A program made the position numbers and the translations under genes. A DNA stretch of 64,000 bases, taken from positions 4,278,001 to 4,342,000 of the forward strand of contig NZ_JAGPYQ010000001.1 of the NCBI RefSeq assembly GCF_018070025.1, in the 5' to 3' direction. This stretch comes from Streptomyces liliiviolaceus (lineage in GTDB: Bacteria; Actinomycetota; Actinomycetes; Streptomycetales; Streptomycetaceae). Below are positions 31,873 to 40,900 of the stretch, one piece after another; position 1 is the stretch's first letter, and each line of letters begins with the position of its first letter. The notes below the pieces were generated by a model. That model saw only the letters and a program-made list of their open reading frames with translations. It had not been told where the DNA came from and did no database searches.

Positions 31873-33487
31873 GCAGCCAGGCCTAGGCGGAGTCAACAAA
31901 CGAGACGTGGCCACCCGGTTGGGAGGTCTGCTGGCCGACCACGCCGCAGCCCGCCCGCCCGCGCATCCTCCGCATCCGGTTCCTGCTCCGGTGCTCCCGG
32001 CATCGTCGGGAGGTCCTGCTCCGATGGTTCCGGCATCGTTGGGAGGTCCGGGACAGGTGCATGCCCCGCCGGGGGCCGGTCCTGCCAATATCACCGCGCC
32101 GGCTGCGCTGCCCGGAGCTCTTCCAGTGCCCTGGGGCGAAATCACTCAGCTGCGGCAGCAGGTCGCCGAGGACGTCGACCCGGTCAAGAAGGACCGGCGC
32201 CAGACCGGTGCCCCGCTGGCTGCCAAGGACCTGGAGGAGGCCGTGCGCGCGAGGGTGCGCTCCCGGGTCGCCCAGTGGGCCCAAAAGTGGTCGCTGACGA
32301 ACCCGCCGCTGTCGGGCGAGGAGTTGGAGCGCGTCCGCACCGAGGTGTTCAACCTGATCTTCCTGGCAGGTGCGCTGCAGCGGATCCTTGACCGGCCGGG
32401 TGTGGAGGACGTCCTGGTCGACGGCGCCTGGATGTACATCGACTCCCACGGCACACCACGGGAACGGGTCCGCTCGCCGTTCTCCGGCAGGGCGCAGGCT
32501 GTGGAGTGGGTCAACCAGATGGCCGCGACGTCCGGGCATGGTGAGCGGCTGCTGTCGTACGCCACCGGCACAGTGGAGTTCGATCTGCCGGACGGCTCGC
32601 GTGTGGCGGCCACGCTGCTGACCGACGACGTGACGATCGCGATCCGCCGCCACGTGGCGGAAGCGGCCACCCTCGCCGACCTGGAGGCGTGGGGTGCCGT
32701 CGACACGGTCGTCGCCTCGTTCCTGTCCGCGGCGGTGAAAGCCGGACTGTCCATCATCATCGCGGGCGACATGGCGACGGGGAAGACCACGTTGATGCGG
32801 GCCCTGGGCCGTGAAGTCCCCGCGCATGAACGGCTGGCGACGCTGGAGAGCGAACCGGAGCTGCGGCTGAACTACGACGCCCCGGACCGGCACGCGCACG
32901 TGCTGGCTTTCCGCACCCGGCAGGGCAACGGCGAAAAGGGCGCCGCCGGGCAGGTCACGCTCGCCGACCTGGTGCCCGTCTCGCTGCGGTACAAGGCCAC
33001 CCGGGTCATGGTCGGCGAGGTCCGCGGCCAGGAGGCGGTGGCCATGCTGGAGGCGATGATCGCGGGCGGTGCGGGCTCGATGTGCACGCTGCACGCCAAG
33101 GACCCCGAGGCCGTCATCGGCCGGTTGATGGTGCCGCTGGCCCGGGCCGGGCTCAGCGACCAGGCCTCCTACCGGCTGATTGGCGCGGCCATCGATCTGA
33201 TCGTGTACGTCGACGCGATCGACGAGACCGACCGGGGCGGCACGGTGCACCGGTTCGTCTCCCACGTGTGGGAGACGGCCGGCCGCGGCGAAGGCGGCGG
33301 TGTGGCGTTGTCGCAGCTCTTCGCGCCGCGCGAGGACGAGGGCGAGATGCGCGCAATGCCTACCCGGACGCCGATGAACGAGCGCCGGATGCGCAAGCTA
33401 GAACGTAAGGGCTTCCACCGGCGCTGGCTGGTCGACTACCCAAGCGGACAGTGGCGGCCGCTGCACCGGGCGGGAGGTGCCGCATGA
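31865..33487 (+). CDS. tadA: TadA/CpaF secretion ATPase
   Basis: The product has 540 residues from ATG 31865. An N-terminal Pro/Gly-rich region (to about 85) precedes the CpaF core. Walker A GDMATGKTT lies near 301-310, the Asp box around YDAPDRHAH near 340, Walker B MVGEVRGQEA near 382 and the His box GAGSMCTLHAKDP near 402. TadA/CpaF hydrolyses ATP to assemble and retract the Flp pilus. All the motor motifs are intact. It overlaps tadB by four bases (ATGA). Confidence 0.9.
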   Translation: MTEQPGLGGVNKRDVATRLGGLLADHAAARPPAHPPHPVPAPVLPASSGGPAPMVPASLGGPGQVHAPPGAGPANITAPAALPGALPVPWGEITQLRQQVAEDVDPVKKDRRQTGAPLAAKDLEEAVRARVRSRVAQWAQKWSLTNPPLSGEELERVRTEVFNLIFLAGALQRILDRPGVEDVLVDGAWMYIDSHGTPRERVRSPFSGRAQAVEWVNQMAATSGHGERLLSYATGTVEFDLPDGSRVAATLLTDDVTIAIRRHVAEAATLADLEAWGAVDTVVASFLSAAVKAGLSIIIAGDMATGKTTLMRALGREVPAHERLATLESEPELRLNYDAPDRHAHVLAFRTRQGNGEKGAAGQVTLADLVPVSLRYKATRVMVGEVRGQEAVAMLEAMIAGGAGSMCTLHAKDPEAVIGRLMVPLARAGLSDQASYRLIGAAIDLIVYVDAIDETDRGGTVHRFVSHVWETAGRGEGGGVALSQLFAPREDEGEMRAMPTRTPMNERRMRKLERKGFHRRWLVDYPSGQWRPLHRAGGAA

Positions 33488-34401
33488 TCTCTTCCTACCT
33501 GTCCGCCCTCGGCATGTTCGCCGGCGTGGTGGTGGCCCTGGGCCTGACCGGGATCGTCGCCGCACTGCGCGGCTGGCGGCCCGCCACACGGCGGTCCCGG
33601 CGCGGCCGGATACGGGGCCGCCTGGTGCGGGCGGTTGAGGAGTTGCCGCCCGGCTGGCGGGACAACTACCGGCTGCTGCTGGCCGGGGCGGCGGGCGCGG
33701 GTGCCCTGATGTGGGCGGTCACGGGATGGCCCGTGCACGGGCTGCTCGCCTTCGCGGCGGTGGCCGGGCTGCCGTTCGTGCTGTATCCGGGTGGTTCGGG
33801 CCGTGCGGAGATAGCCCGGCTGGAGGCGATCGCGGAGTGGCTGCAGCAGCTCGCCAGTGTGCGGGCCGGCGGTAAGCCGCTGGAGGCCACGATCGTGGAT
33901 CTGGACACGGTCCCTGCGCTGTTGGAGCGGCCCGTCGGCCGGCTGGCCGACCGGCTGAGGTCCGGGATGCCGGCGCGGCGCGCCTACCGTGAACTGGCCG
34001 ATGACCTCGGCAGCCGGATCGGCGACGACATCGCCCAGTTGTTCATTGATCACCTCACCAGTCGCGGCCCGGGCCTGGCACGCGCGCTGTCCGCACAGGC
34101 CGCCCTTGTGGCCCGGCAGAGCGCGGATCTGCGGGACATCGACGCCGAACGCGCCAAGGCCCGTTCCGAGGCCCGGCGGGTGTCCCTGTTCGCGATCACC
34201 GTAGTCACGGTGATCCTCGTCAACGGCTCCTACGCACAGCCGTTCGCGACCCCTTCCGGCCAGCTCGGGCTGCTGGTGGTGGGGGTGCTGTTCGTCGCAT
34301 CGCTGCTGTGGCTGCGCCGCATGGCCGTGCTGGAGGACGAGCCGCGCACCCTGCTCACCGCCGAGGAACGGGCGAAGGAGATAGAAGGTGAGGAGGCATG
34401 A
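33484..34401 (+). CDS. tadB: TadB-like inner-membrane platform protein
   Basis: The product has 305 residues from ATG 33484 (overlapping the tadA stop). It has the type II secretion F-domain layout: N-terminal spans (YLSALGMFAGVVVALG near 6-25 and two more near 60-100), a cytosolic helical core (IARLEAIAEWLQQLASVRAGG to LARALSAQAALVARQS), and C-terminal spans near 235-280. It forms the membrane base of the pilus machine together with TadC. It ends by overlap with the next start. Confidence 0.85.
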   Translation: MISSYLSALGMFAGVVVALGLTGIVAALRGWRPATRRSRRGRIRGRLVRAVEELPPGWRDNYRLLLAGAAGAGALMWAVTGWPVHGLLAFAAVAGLPFVLYPGGSGRAEIARLEAIAEWLQQLASVRAGGKPLEATIVDLDTVPALLERPVGRLADRLRSGMPARRAYRELADDLGSRIGDDIAQLFIDHLTSRGPGLARALSAQAALVARQSADLRDIDAERAKARSEARRVSLFAITVVTVILVNGSYAQPFATPSGQLGLLVVGVLFVASLLWLRRMAVLEDEPRTLLTAEERAKEIEGEEA

Positions 34402-35297
34402 GTGTGTCCGCCCCCGGCATGATGCTGGGCGCCGTGACCGCGCTCGGTGGCACGCTCGCGGTGCGCAGCCTGCTGCCCCAGCGGACCCCGCTCGATCAGG
34501 TCCTGGACCGTACGCACGCTCCGGCCCCACGTGCCGCGTCCACGAGGAGGGTGGCGAAGGGGTCCGCGGGGTGGGCGGAGCGGGTCGGTGCCCGGCTGAT
34601 GGAGACCGATGCGTTCGTGACCCGGCTGCCCGCCCGGGACCTGAGCCTGCTGAAGATGGCTCCCGCCTCACTGCTGGGCCGCTGCGCCCTGTATGCGCTG
34701 GGCGGGTTCCTCATCCCGCAGTGGATCCTGTTTCTGCTGCGGGTGGGCGGGCTGGCGTTGCCGTTCGTCATTCCGGCGGCCGCCGGGGTGGGCGTCGCCT
34801 TGTTCATGGTGGTCAAGTGCCTGGACGACGTCCGTGACCAGGCCACCGACGCACGCCGTGAGTACCGCTACTACATCGCGTCCGTGCTGGAGCGCGTCGC
34901 CCTGGCCCGCAACTCCGATGCCGGCGCGGCCGAGGCTCTCGCCCGGGCCGTGGAGTCGGGGGACGGCCCTGCCGCGGTCCGTATCCGGGACACCGTCGAG
35001 CACGCCCGCCTCGCCGGCCTCAGCCCGTGGGATGCGCTCGGCCGGCTCGGCGCCGAGCTCGGCGTGCCCGACATCGCCCGCCTGTCGGCCAGCTTGTCTC
35101 TCGCCGGTGAGGAACAGGCCGCGGTCTACGACCAGTTGGGAGCCCAGGCCGAGGTCGTACGGCGGGGTCTGCTCGCGGACCGCAAGGAGAGGGCGAACGT
35201 GGCCACGGAGAAGATGCATGTGCCGTCGCTGGCGATCGTCTTCCTGATGGCCGTCTTGCTTCTGGCCCCGGCCCTCGTCCGCATCTTGTCGTTCTGA
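34398..35297 (+). CDS. tadC: TadC-like inner-membrane platform protein
   Basis: The product has 299 residues from ATG 34398 (4-bp overlap). The cytosolic N-terminal part is Arg-rich; spans lie near 90-135 (ALYALGGFLIPQWILFLL and LALPFVIPAAAGVGVALFMV) and at the C-terminus (IVFLMAVLLLAPALVRILS). The helical core between them (SVLERVALARNSDAGAAEAL to QLGAQAEVVRRGLLADRKER) is the F-domain shared with TadB. Fifty-one bases separate it from the pilin gene. Confidence 0.85.
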   Translation: MSVSAPGMMLGAVTALGGTLAVRSLLPQRTPLDQVLDRTHAPAPRAASTRRVAKGSAGWAERVGARLMETDAFVTRLPARDLSLLKMAPASLLGRCALYALGGFLIPQWILFLLRVGGLALPFVIPAAAGVGVALFMVVKCLDDVRDQATDARREYRYYIASVLERVALARNSDAGAAEALARAVESGDGPAAVRIRDTVEHARLAGLSPWDALGRLGAELGVPDIARLSASLSLAGEEQAAVYDQLGAQAEVVRRGLLADRKERANVATEKMHVPSLAIVFLMAVLLLAPALVRILSF

Positions 35298-35348
35298 CCT
35301 GCACCCACTGCTGCGTCGAGTGAGCGCCATGAACCTCAGGAGGAAACC

Positions 35349-35555
35349 ATGCACACCGTACGAAGCCGCTTCTGCCGTCTGCTGGACGCGCTGCGCCGGC
35401 ACGGCGCCGTGGCCCGGGCTCAGGTGCAGGACCGTGGCGCTTCGGCCACCGAGTGGGCTCTGATCCTTGTTGCCGGGGGAACGATGGTCGGCGTCGTGTA
35501 CGCCGCGGCCAACACCACGGTCGGCGAGAAGGCCGCCCAGATACTGGGCTTTTGA
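35349..35555 (+). CDS. Flp-type pilin
   Basis: The product has 68 residues. AGGAGG lies well placed before ATG 35349. A basic leader (residues 1-29) ends DRG, and then the mature hydrophobic helix ASATEWALILVAGGTMVGVVYA starts, with the Glu five residues after the cleavage point that marks type IV and Flp pilins. Prepilin peptidase would cut after the Gly. A strong ribosome site fits a highly made subunit. No prepilin peptidase gene is in the window. Confidence 0.85.
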   Translation: MHTVRSRFCRLLDALRRHGAVARAQVQDRGASATEWALILVAGGTMVGVVYAAANTTVGEKAAQILGF

Positions 35556-35557
35556 CC

Positions 35558-35974
35558 ATGCCGGCGACACGCGTACGGCCGCAGTCGTACCTCGCCGGCA
35601 GACCGTGGTGGAGGCAGGATCGCGGCTCCACCGCCTTGGACATGTCGATGGTCGTCCCCCTCGCGTTCCTGCTGCTGTTCACCCTCATCCAGGGCGGTCT
35701 CTGGTTCCACGGCCGGTCGGTGGCGCACCACGCAGCCCAGGAGGCCGTGGACGCGCAGCGGGCCTACAACGCCGCACCGGGCGCGGGCAAGGCGGCGGCC
35801 GCCGCATTCCTGGCCCGGATGGGCGGCTCCCTGAACGGCGCGTCTGTACAGGTCCGCGATGACGGCGAGACCGTCAGCGTCTCCGTGGAGGGCAGCGTGA
35901 TCAATCTGGTGCCGGGATGGAGCGGGCACGTCCACCAGAGCGTGAAGGCTCCCGTCGAGAAGTTCCGGCCATGA
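35558..35974 (+). CDS. TadE-like pseudopilin (first)
   Basis: The product has 138 residues from ATG 35558, two bases after the pilin stop. A basic leader of about 25 residues ends WRQDRGS, then a hydrophobic helix TALDMSMVVPLAFLLLFTLIQGGLWF begins, with the negative residue expected near the start of a TadE-type pseudopilin. The remainder is an alpha/beta domain with a helix (HAAQEAVDAQRAYNA) and strands to the end (VSVSVEGSVIN). Minor pseudopilins prime or cap the pilus. It overlaps the next gene by four bases. Confidence 0.8.
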   Translation: MPATRVRPQSYLAGRPWWRQDRGSTALDMSMVVPLAFLLLFTLIQGGLWFHGRSVAHHAAQEAVDAQRAYNAAPGAGKAAAAAFLARMGGSLNGASVQVRDDGETVSVSVEGSVINLVPGWSGHVHQSVKAPVEKFRP

Positions 35975-36486
35975 CCTGCCGAGGGCGGTGGCCCAGCCGG
36001 TGGGATCGTGATCGTGACTGCGGAAGTGCCGCGCTGACCACAGCCATCTTCGTGCCCGTGGCACTGATGCTGATCGGCTTGACGATCGCCTGCGGGCGAG
36101 TGGCGCTGGCCGAGGGCGCCGCCGACGCGGCCGCCAGGGATGCCGCGCGCACCGCGTCCCTGGCCGGCGACCCGGCGTTAGGCGAGGCGGCCGCGCGGCG
36201 GGCCGCGCAGAGCAGTCTGGCCACCTCAGGCATCCGCTGCGCCGCGATCCGCGTCGAGTTGGACACCAGCGGACTCGCCGCGCCAGTCGGGCAGGCCGCC
36301 CGGGTGACGGCCACCGTCTCGTGCACCGCGCCGCTGAGCGAACTGGCGCTGCCCGGCGTCGCCGGGTCGAAAACGCTCACCAGCAGGAGGACGTCCGTCG
36401 TGGACACCTGGTCAAGCAGAGGCGATGGGTTGGCAAGTTCTGAAGTGTCGTGGAGTACGAACCGACGTGTGGGGGCTGAGCAGTGA
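35971..36486 (+). CDS. TadE/TadG-like pseudopilin (second), C-terminus altered, with a TTA codon
   Basis: The product has 171 residues from ATG 35971 (overlap ATGA with the previous stop). DRDCGSAALTTAIFVPVALMLI is the leader and pilin-like helix, followed by EGAADAAARDAARTASLAGD and a strand-rich domain ending TLTSRRTSVVDTW near residue 145, where homologues usually stop. Here the frame runs on for about 25 residues of unrelated sequence, which suggests that the intruding reverse-strand genes (36.4-37.5 kb) replaced the natural end. Codon 70 (36178) is TTA, so bldA tRNA may limit its translation. Confidence 0.75.
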   Translation: MTCRGRWPSRWDRDRDCGSAALTTAIFVPVALMLIGLTIACGRVALAEGAADAAARDAARTASLAGDPALGEAAARRAAQSSLATSGIRCAAIRVELDTSGLAAPVGQAARVTATVSCTAPLSELALPGVAGSKTLTSRRTSVVDTWSSRGDGLASSEVSWSTNRRVGAEQ

Positions 36487-36506
36487 CCGCGCGGGAATGC
36501 TTGCGT

Positions 36507-36842
36507 TCATGCATCGCGAGTCGAGCGTGTTCGAGCTTTTGCTTGGCAGATTGCCCGCGCTGTGAGCCAGATAATCTCGAACTCTCCGGCGGTAAGGTCT
36601 TGCGGTTCGTGTGCGTCCCACTCGTGGACGGGAACCTCCGCTGTGGCACCGAACATCGCTTCGTAGTCTGCGAGGGTTCCAGCCTGCCGGGCAGCTTCCC
36701 ATTCGGCCGACGCGACTGCGGTGACGGGTTTCTCGAGGGGGCCTTGGAGTTCGACCTGACGGGTGACCCAGCCGTCGGCATCGACCTCGAAGTAGAACCA
36801 GGTGTTGTCCTCGGCCCAGTAGCTGCGGAACCAGCGCGTCAT
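36507..36842 (-). CDS. Conserved hypothetical protein (intruder in the Tad locus)
   Basis: The product has 111 residues from ATG 36842. It opens MTRWFRSYWAEDNTWFYFEVD and continues DGWVTRQVELQGPLEKPVTA, a pattern I know from many streptomycete genomes where the protein is annotated only as hypothetical. It is rich in aromatic and acidic residues, with no Cys and no membrane segment. It lies 36 bases from the DUF4262 gene on the same strand, and both read against the pilus operon, so they form one small inserted unit. Function is unknown. Confidence 0.7.
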   Translation of the reverse strand: MTRWFRSYWAEDNTWFYFEVDADGWVTRQVELQGPLEKPVTAVASAEWEAARQAGTLADYEAMFGATAEVPVHEWDAHEPQDLTAGEFEIIWLTARAICQAKARTRSTRDA

Positions 36843-36878
36843 GCCGTCATTGTCCCGGATGGCGTGGCGGCGGCCTCG

Positions 36879-37469
36879 TCACAGGTCCTGCGTCCAGATC
36901 CCCACGGGGTGTTCGTCGGGGGGCAGCGACAGGCGGGGCTGGAGTTCCAGGAGGTCCTGTCCACCGGGCTGCCAGGGGAAGGATCCGTCGCGGTTGGGCC
37001 AGACGACCTGGAGGAACGGGAACGGTGGCTTGCGGTAGTAGCTGATCGCGGTGCCGAAGAACGCCTTGTACCAGCGGTAGTCGACGGGTTTGAGGACGAC
37101 CGGGACGTTCGCGACGTCATGCCGCTCATGGTCGGCTTCCAGCAGCTGCCCCTCACTGGCCCGCTTCGCAAGGTCGTTGAGGAGTGCCTGCATCCCCAAA
37201 ATGTCCAGGCCGAACAGTGCCAGCTCGGGTATCCGGTGCTGGTGCCACAGGCCGATGGTGTAGGCCCAGCCCGGCCCCTGGTCGTCGGCGGGAATCATCA
37301 TGACCTGCCAGCCGTGCTGATGGATGGTGTCGACGGTCGACTGGGTACGGGGGTCCAGTTCGTTGACGTCCTGGCAGACGACGCAGTGGCAGGCGGTGTG
37401 ACCGGCGGGCATAGCCGTGAGGTTACGGGGATGGGTTGGCCGCAGGGGCGGCGGGAGGGGCTTGGTCAC
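36879..37469 (-). CDS. DUF4262-family protein (intruder in the Tad locus)
   Basis: The product has 196 residues. The conserved DUF4262 block starts near 50: HGWQVMMIPADDQGPGWAY, then YTIGLWHQHRIPELALFGL and MQALLNDLAKRASEG. The N-terminal 30 residues carry a Cys-rich piece (CHCVVCQDV) that may bind metal. The C-terminal part (WPNRDGSFPWQPGG) is typical of the longer actinomycete members. The family has no assigned reaction. It is coupled to the 111-residue protein downstream and both oppose the Tad operon. A GTG/ATG choice for the start remains open. Confidence 0.8.
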   Translation of the reverse strand: MTKPLPPPLRPTHPRNLTAMPAGHTACHCVVCQDVNELDPRTQSTVDTIHQHGWQVMMIPADDQGPGWAYTIGLWHQHRIPELALFGLDILGMQALLNDLAKRASEGQLLEADHERHDVANVPVVLKPVDYRWYKAFFGTAISYYRKPPFPFLQVVWPNRDGSFPWQPGGQDLLELQPRLSLPPDEHPVGIWTQDL

Positions 37470-37525
37470 TTCGACGGGGTGGCGATGGCTGCCGAACTGG
37501 CGACTTCTCCGACACGGGGTGGCAC

Positions 37526-37969
37526 ATGACCAGGTGGCGTCGGCGCCTTCGCCTGCACGGCAGTTGCCAGGACCGGGGCGGGCTGGAGCTGTTTTACGCG
37601 GGCACCGTGCTGATCGCGTTCCTGATCATCGGCCTGGTCGTCGACGGCGGGCTGGCCCTGAACCGTATGTCCGAGGCTGACTACCTCGCGCAGGAGGCCA
37701 CCCGGGCTGGCGCCCAGCAGATCGATCCGGGACAGGCCATCACCGGGGAGGCCCTCGTGGTCGACCCGGACGCCGCACAGGCAGCCGCCCGCGCCTTCCT
37801 CCGTCGTGAGGGCGTCGACGGTGACGTCGCGGTCGCCGAGGACGGGCAGAGCCTGACGGTGACCGTGCACGCCACCTACCAGCCCTACTTCGCGTCCCTG
37901 ATCGGCGTCGGCGAGGTGCCGCTGACGGGACACGGCGCTGCCACCCTGCTCCACCGCCCCGGAGGCTGA
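37526..37969 (+). CDS. TadG-like pseudopilin (third)
   Basis: The product has 147 residues from ATG 37526. A basic leader (to QDRGG) is followed by the pilin-like helix LELFYAGTVLIAFLIIGLVVDGG, where Glu is correctly placed after the cut. The domain continues ADYLAQEATRAGAQQID, a TadG-type 'hydrolysis-free' stalk pattern, and ends in strands. In an undisturbed locus it would follow the second pseudopilin directly, but here about 1.0 kb separates them. It is five bases upstream of the LysM-BTAD gene. Confidence 0.75.
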   Translation: MTRWRRRLRLHGSCQDRGGLELFYAGTVLIAFLIIGLVVDGGLALNRMSEADYLAQEATRAGAQQIDPGQAITGEALVVDPDAAQAAARAFLRREGVDGDVAVAEDGQSLTVTVHATYQPYFASLIGVGEVPLTGHGAATLLHRPGG

Positions 37970-37974
37970 CCCGC

Positions 37975-40900
37975 ATGCCCCACTCCCCCGCCCCCGTGCA
38001 CCACCGCGGCAGCGGCGGGCCTCGCGCTGTCGTACGCGGCCTGCTCGCGCTCGCCGCGCTGACCGCGCTGTTCGGCGGCGTGCCCGCGCTGCTGCTGGCC
38101 GCCGGCACGCTGCCCGCGGCGGTGCCGACGCTGGACGCGGCACGCGAGATGCTGCTGCGCCCGGACGAGGACGGATCGGGGCTGCTGGCCACCATGACCG
38201 TGGCGGCGTGGATCGCGTGGCTGTGGCTGGTGGTCCCCGTCCTGATCGAGGTCATCGCCGTCCTGGCCCGGCGGACCACACCGCGGCTTCCGGGCCTGGC
38301 GGCCGGTCAGCAGCTGGCCGGGCTCCTGCTGGGCAGCATCGTGCTGGCCACACCCGCCGCCGCGGCCAGTGCGGTCACCCCGGCGCCCGCTGCCACCGCC
38401 CTCCATGCGCCCCCGGCCGACCAGGCGACGAACAGTCAGCCAAGCGTCCCCGCCCCGAGCGAGGCGTCGGAGAAGACGGCACCGGCCGGGAAGGTCCGGG
38501 AGTTCACCGTAGGCGCGGAGGACACCACATGGTGGGAACTGGCCGAGCAGCTCCTGGGAGATGGCGCCCGCTCCACCGAACTGCAGCGCCTCAACCCCGA
38601 GGTGCCCACCACCGCCACGGTCGTGCCGCAAGGCACGACCCTGCGGGTGCCCGGGCACGCCGGGATACTCAGCGAGACGCCCGACTCCGGCCTCCGTACG
38701 CAGTTCGCCTCCACTGTGCGGAACGCTGCGCCGGACCAGGAGGGGGCGCTCGTCACCGTGGAGCCCGGCGATTCCCTCTCCCGGATCGCGGCCGAGGAAC
38801 TCCACGACGGCAATAAGTGGCCGCAGTTGTTCGAGGCCAACCGGGGCACACCGCAGCCCGACGGCCTGCCGAGGATCACAGATCCGGACCTGATCTATCC
38901 AGGGCAGCAAATCGCCGTGCCCGGGGCAGCACCCGGGCAACCCGCTCATCCCCGACAAGACACGGATGACGGCTCCGGCAATAGGGACTCCGCTCCCCCG
39001 CGCGAGGACGGCGCAGAGCGGGATCCGGGCGCCGCGGGTCGTGGCCAGTTGACGGCACCGAGCCGGTCCGCCACCCCGGAAGCGACCTCTCCCGCGCCGA
39101 GCGAGTCGCGCGGTCCGGCCGAGCGGCCCAGCCAGAGCCAGGGTGTGGCTGCCGGACCGTCATCCAGCAGCAGTGCGTCGTCCGCGCCTTCATCGGGCGC
39201 CTCGGCCGGAGCGGCACCGCCTACGAGGCCGGCGTCCGAGCCGCCCGCGTCGTCGCCCGACGATCAGGCACCGCGGCTGCGGCTGGTGCTCGGCGCCGGT
39301 GCGCTGCTGGCCGCCGCCGTGACCGGTGCCCTCGCCACGCGCCGCATGCTGCAACGCCGACGCCGCAAACCCGGCGAGACGATCGCGATCGCGTCGGAGA
39401 CTGCGCCGGCCGAAGCGCAGCTGGCGGCCGCCGCCGAGTCTGGCAGGCCGTCCCGTCTGGATGCGGCCCTGCGGACGCTGGCCCATCACCTGATAGACGG
39501 CGCACCTGCGCCCGCACTGCGGGCCGTACGAATCGGCGCGCGCTCGGTGAAGGTGCTGCCCGACGATCTCACCGTGGAGGCGCCGACGCCGTTCACCGCC
39601 GGACGCGAGGGCTGGTGGGCGCTGTCGGAAGACGCCGAGCTCCTGGACGACGGGGCCGCACGCGGGGTGGCGCCGCCGTATCCGGGGCTGGTGACCCTCG
39701 GCAGCACCGACGACGGTGACCTCCTGCTGGTGAACCTGCCCCAGCTGCGCACACTGCTGCTCGACGGCGACCCGCTCCACATCACCGAGGTGTGCGCCGC
39801 CCTCGCCCTCGAGGTCGGCATGAGCCCATGGGCGAACGAGGTCGAGATCATCGCCATTGGGTTCGGCGAGGACCTGCCGCATCTGCTGCCCACCGCACGG
39901 GTCGCCCACGTGCGCCACCCCGCGCACGCGCTGCGGGATCTGAGCGAACGGCTGCTGGAAGCCCACCAGCTGCCGCAGACCCGTCATCAGCCGTATCTGC
40001 TGCTGTGCGCCTCGGCTCTGGATGCGGACATAGCCTGGGCGTTCGCCGACGTCATCGACAAGGCAGGGACGGTCCCCGTCGCTCTGGTGGCTCCCGCGTC
40101 CTCGACGGCCGCGCATTTCCCCGAGGCGGAGGTCCTCAACGCCTCGCGCAGTGAGCCGCAGCCCCTCGGCTACGCCGGCGCCGAGATCACCGTGCAGCGC
40201 CTGGAACACGCCGCCTATCGGCAGATCATCAACGCGTTGAAGGTGTCCGGGCAGCCGCCGCACGCGGCCGAGGGTCCTTGGAAGGGGGTCCCCAAGGAGA
40301 CCGTCAGAGGGCATGAGCCCGCCGAGCCAACTCGCCAGGCGCCCAGCCCACCTGCCGCCACCAGCTCCTCATGGGAGGCGGACGCGAGCGGCGAGATCTT
40401 CCAAGCCCTGCTCGCCGCCACCACGGGCCCGTCCGGACTTCGCCTGCCCACCGCAAGGACGGAGCATCCGCCCGCCGCCGGGAGCGGCCCGGGCAGCGAG
40501 GTAGGGCTCCCGTCGCTCGCGAAGGCGCCCGGCGTTGACGAGGCCGGGGTTGGCGACGCGCGGGAGGAGTCCGCCCAGGGCAGTCCGGCCGTAGAGGGGG
40601 GCGAGGGCGAGGCACACGGCCCGCACGCTCCGGAGATCCAGGTGCTGGGCCCGGTCAAGGTGACCGGCGTGGACAGCACCGGCCACGGCCCCCGGATGGC
40701 ACAGCTTGCCGCCTTGCTCTTCTTCCGGCCCGGGCGCAGCGCAGACGTCCTGTGCTCCGACATGGACCCTGTCCACCCGTGGACGACAAGCACCCTCAAC
40801 GCCCGGCTGCAGGGACTGCGCCGCTGCCTGGGCAACGACCTGGCTGGCCAGCCCTACGTGCCACGCCGCAGCTCGGGCGAGGCCCCCTACCGGCTTTCCC

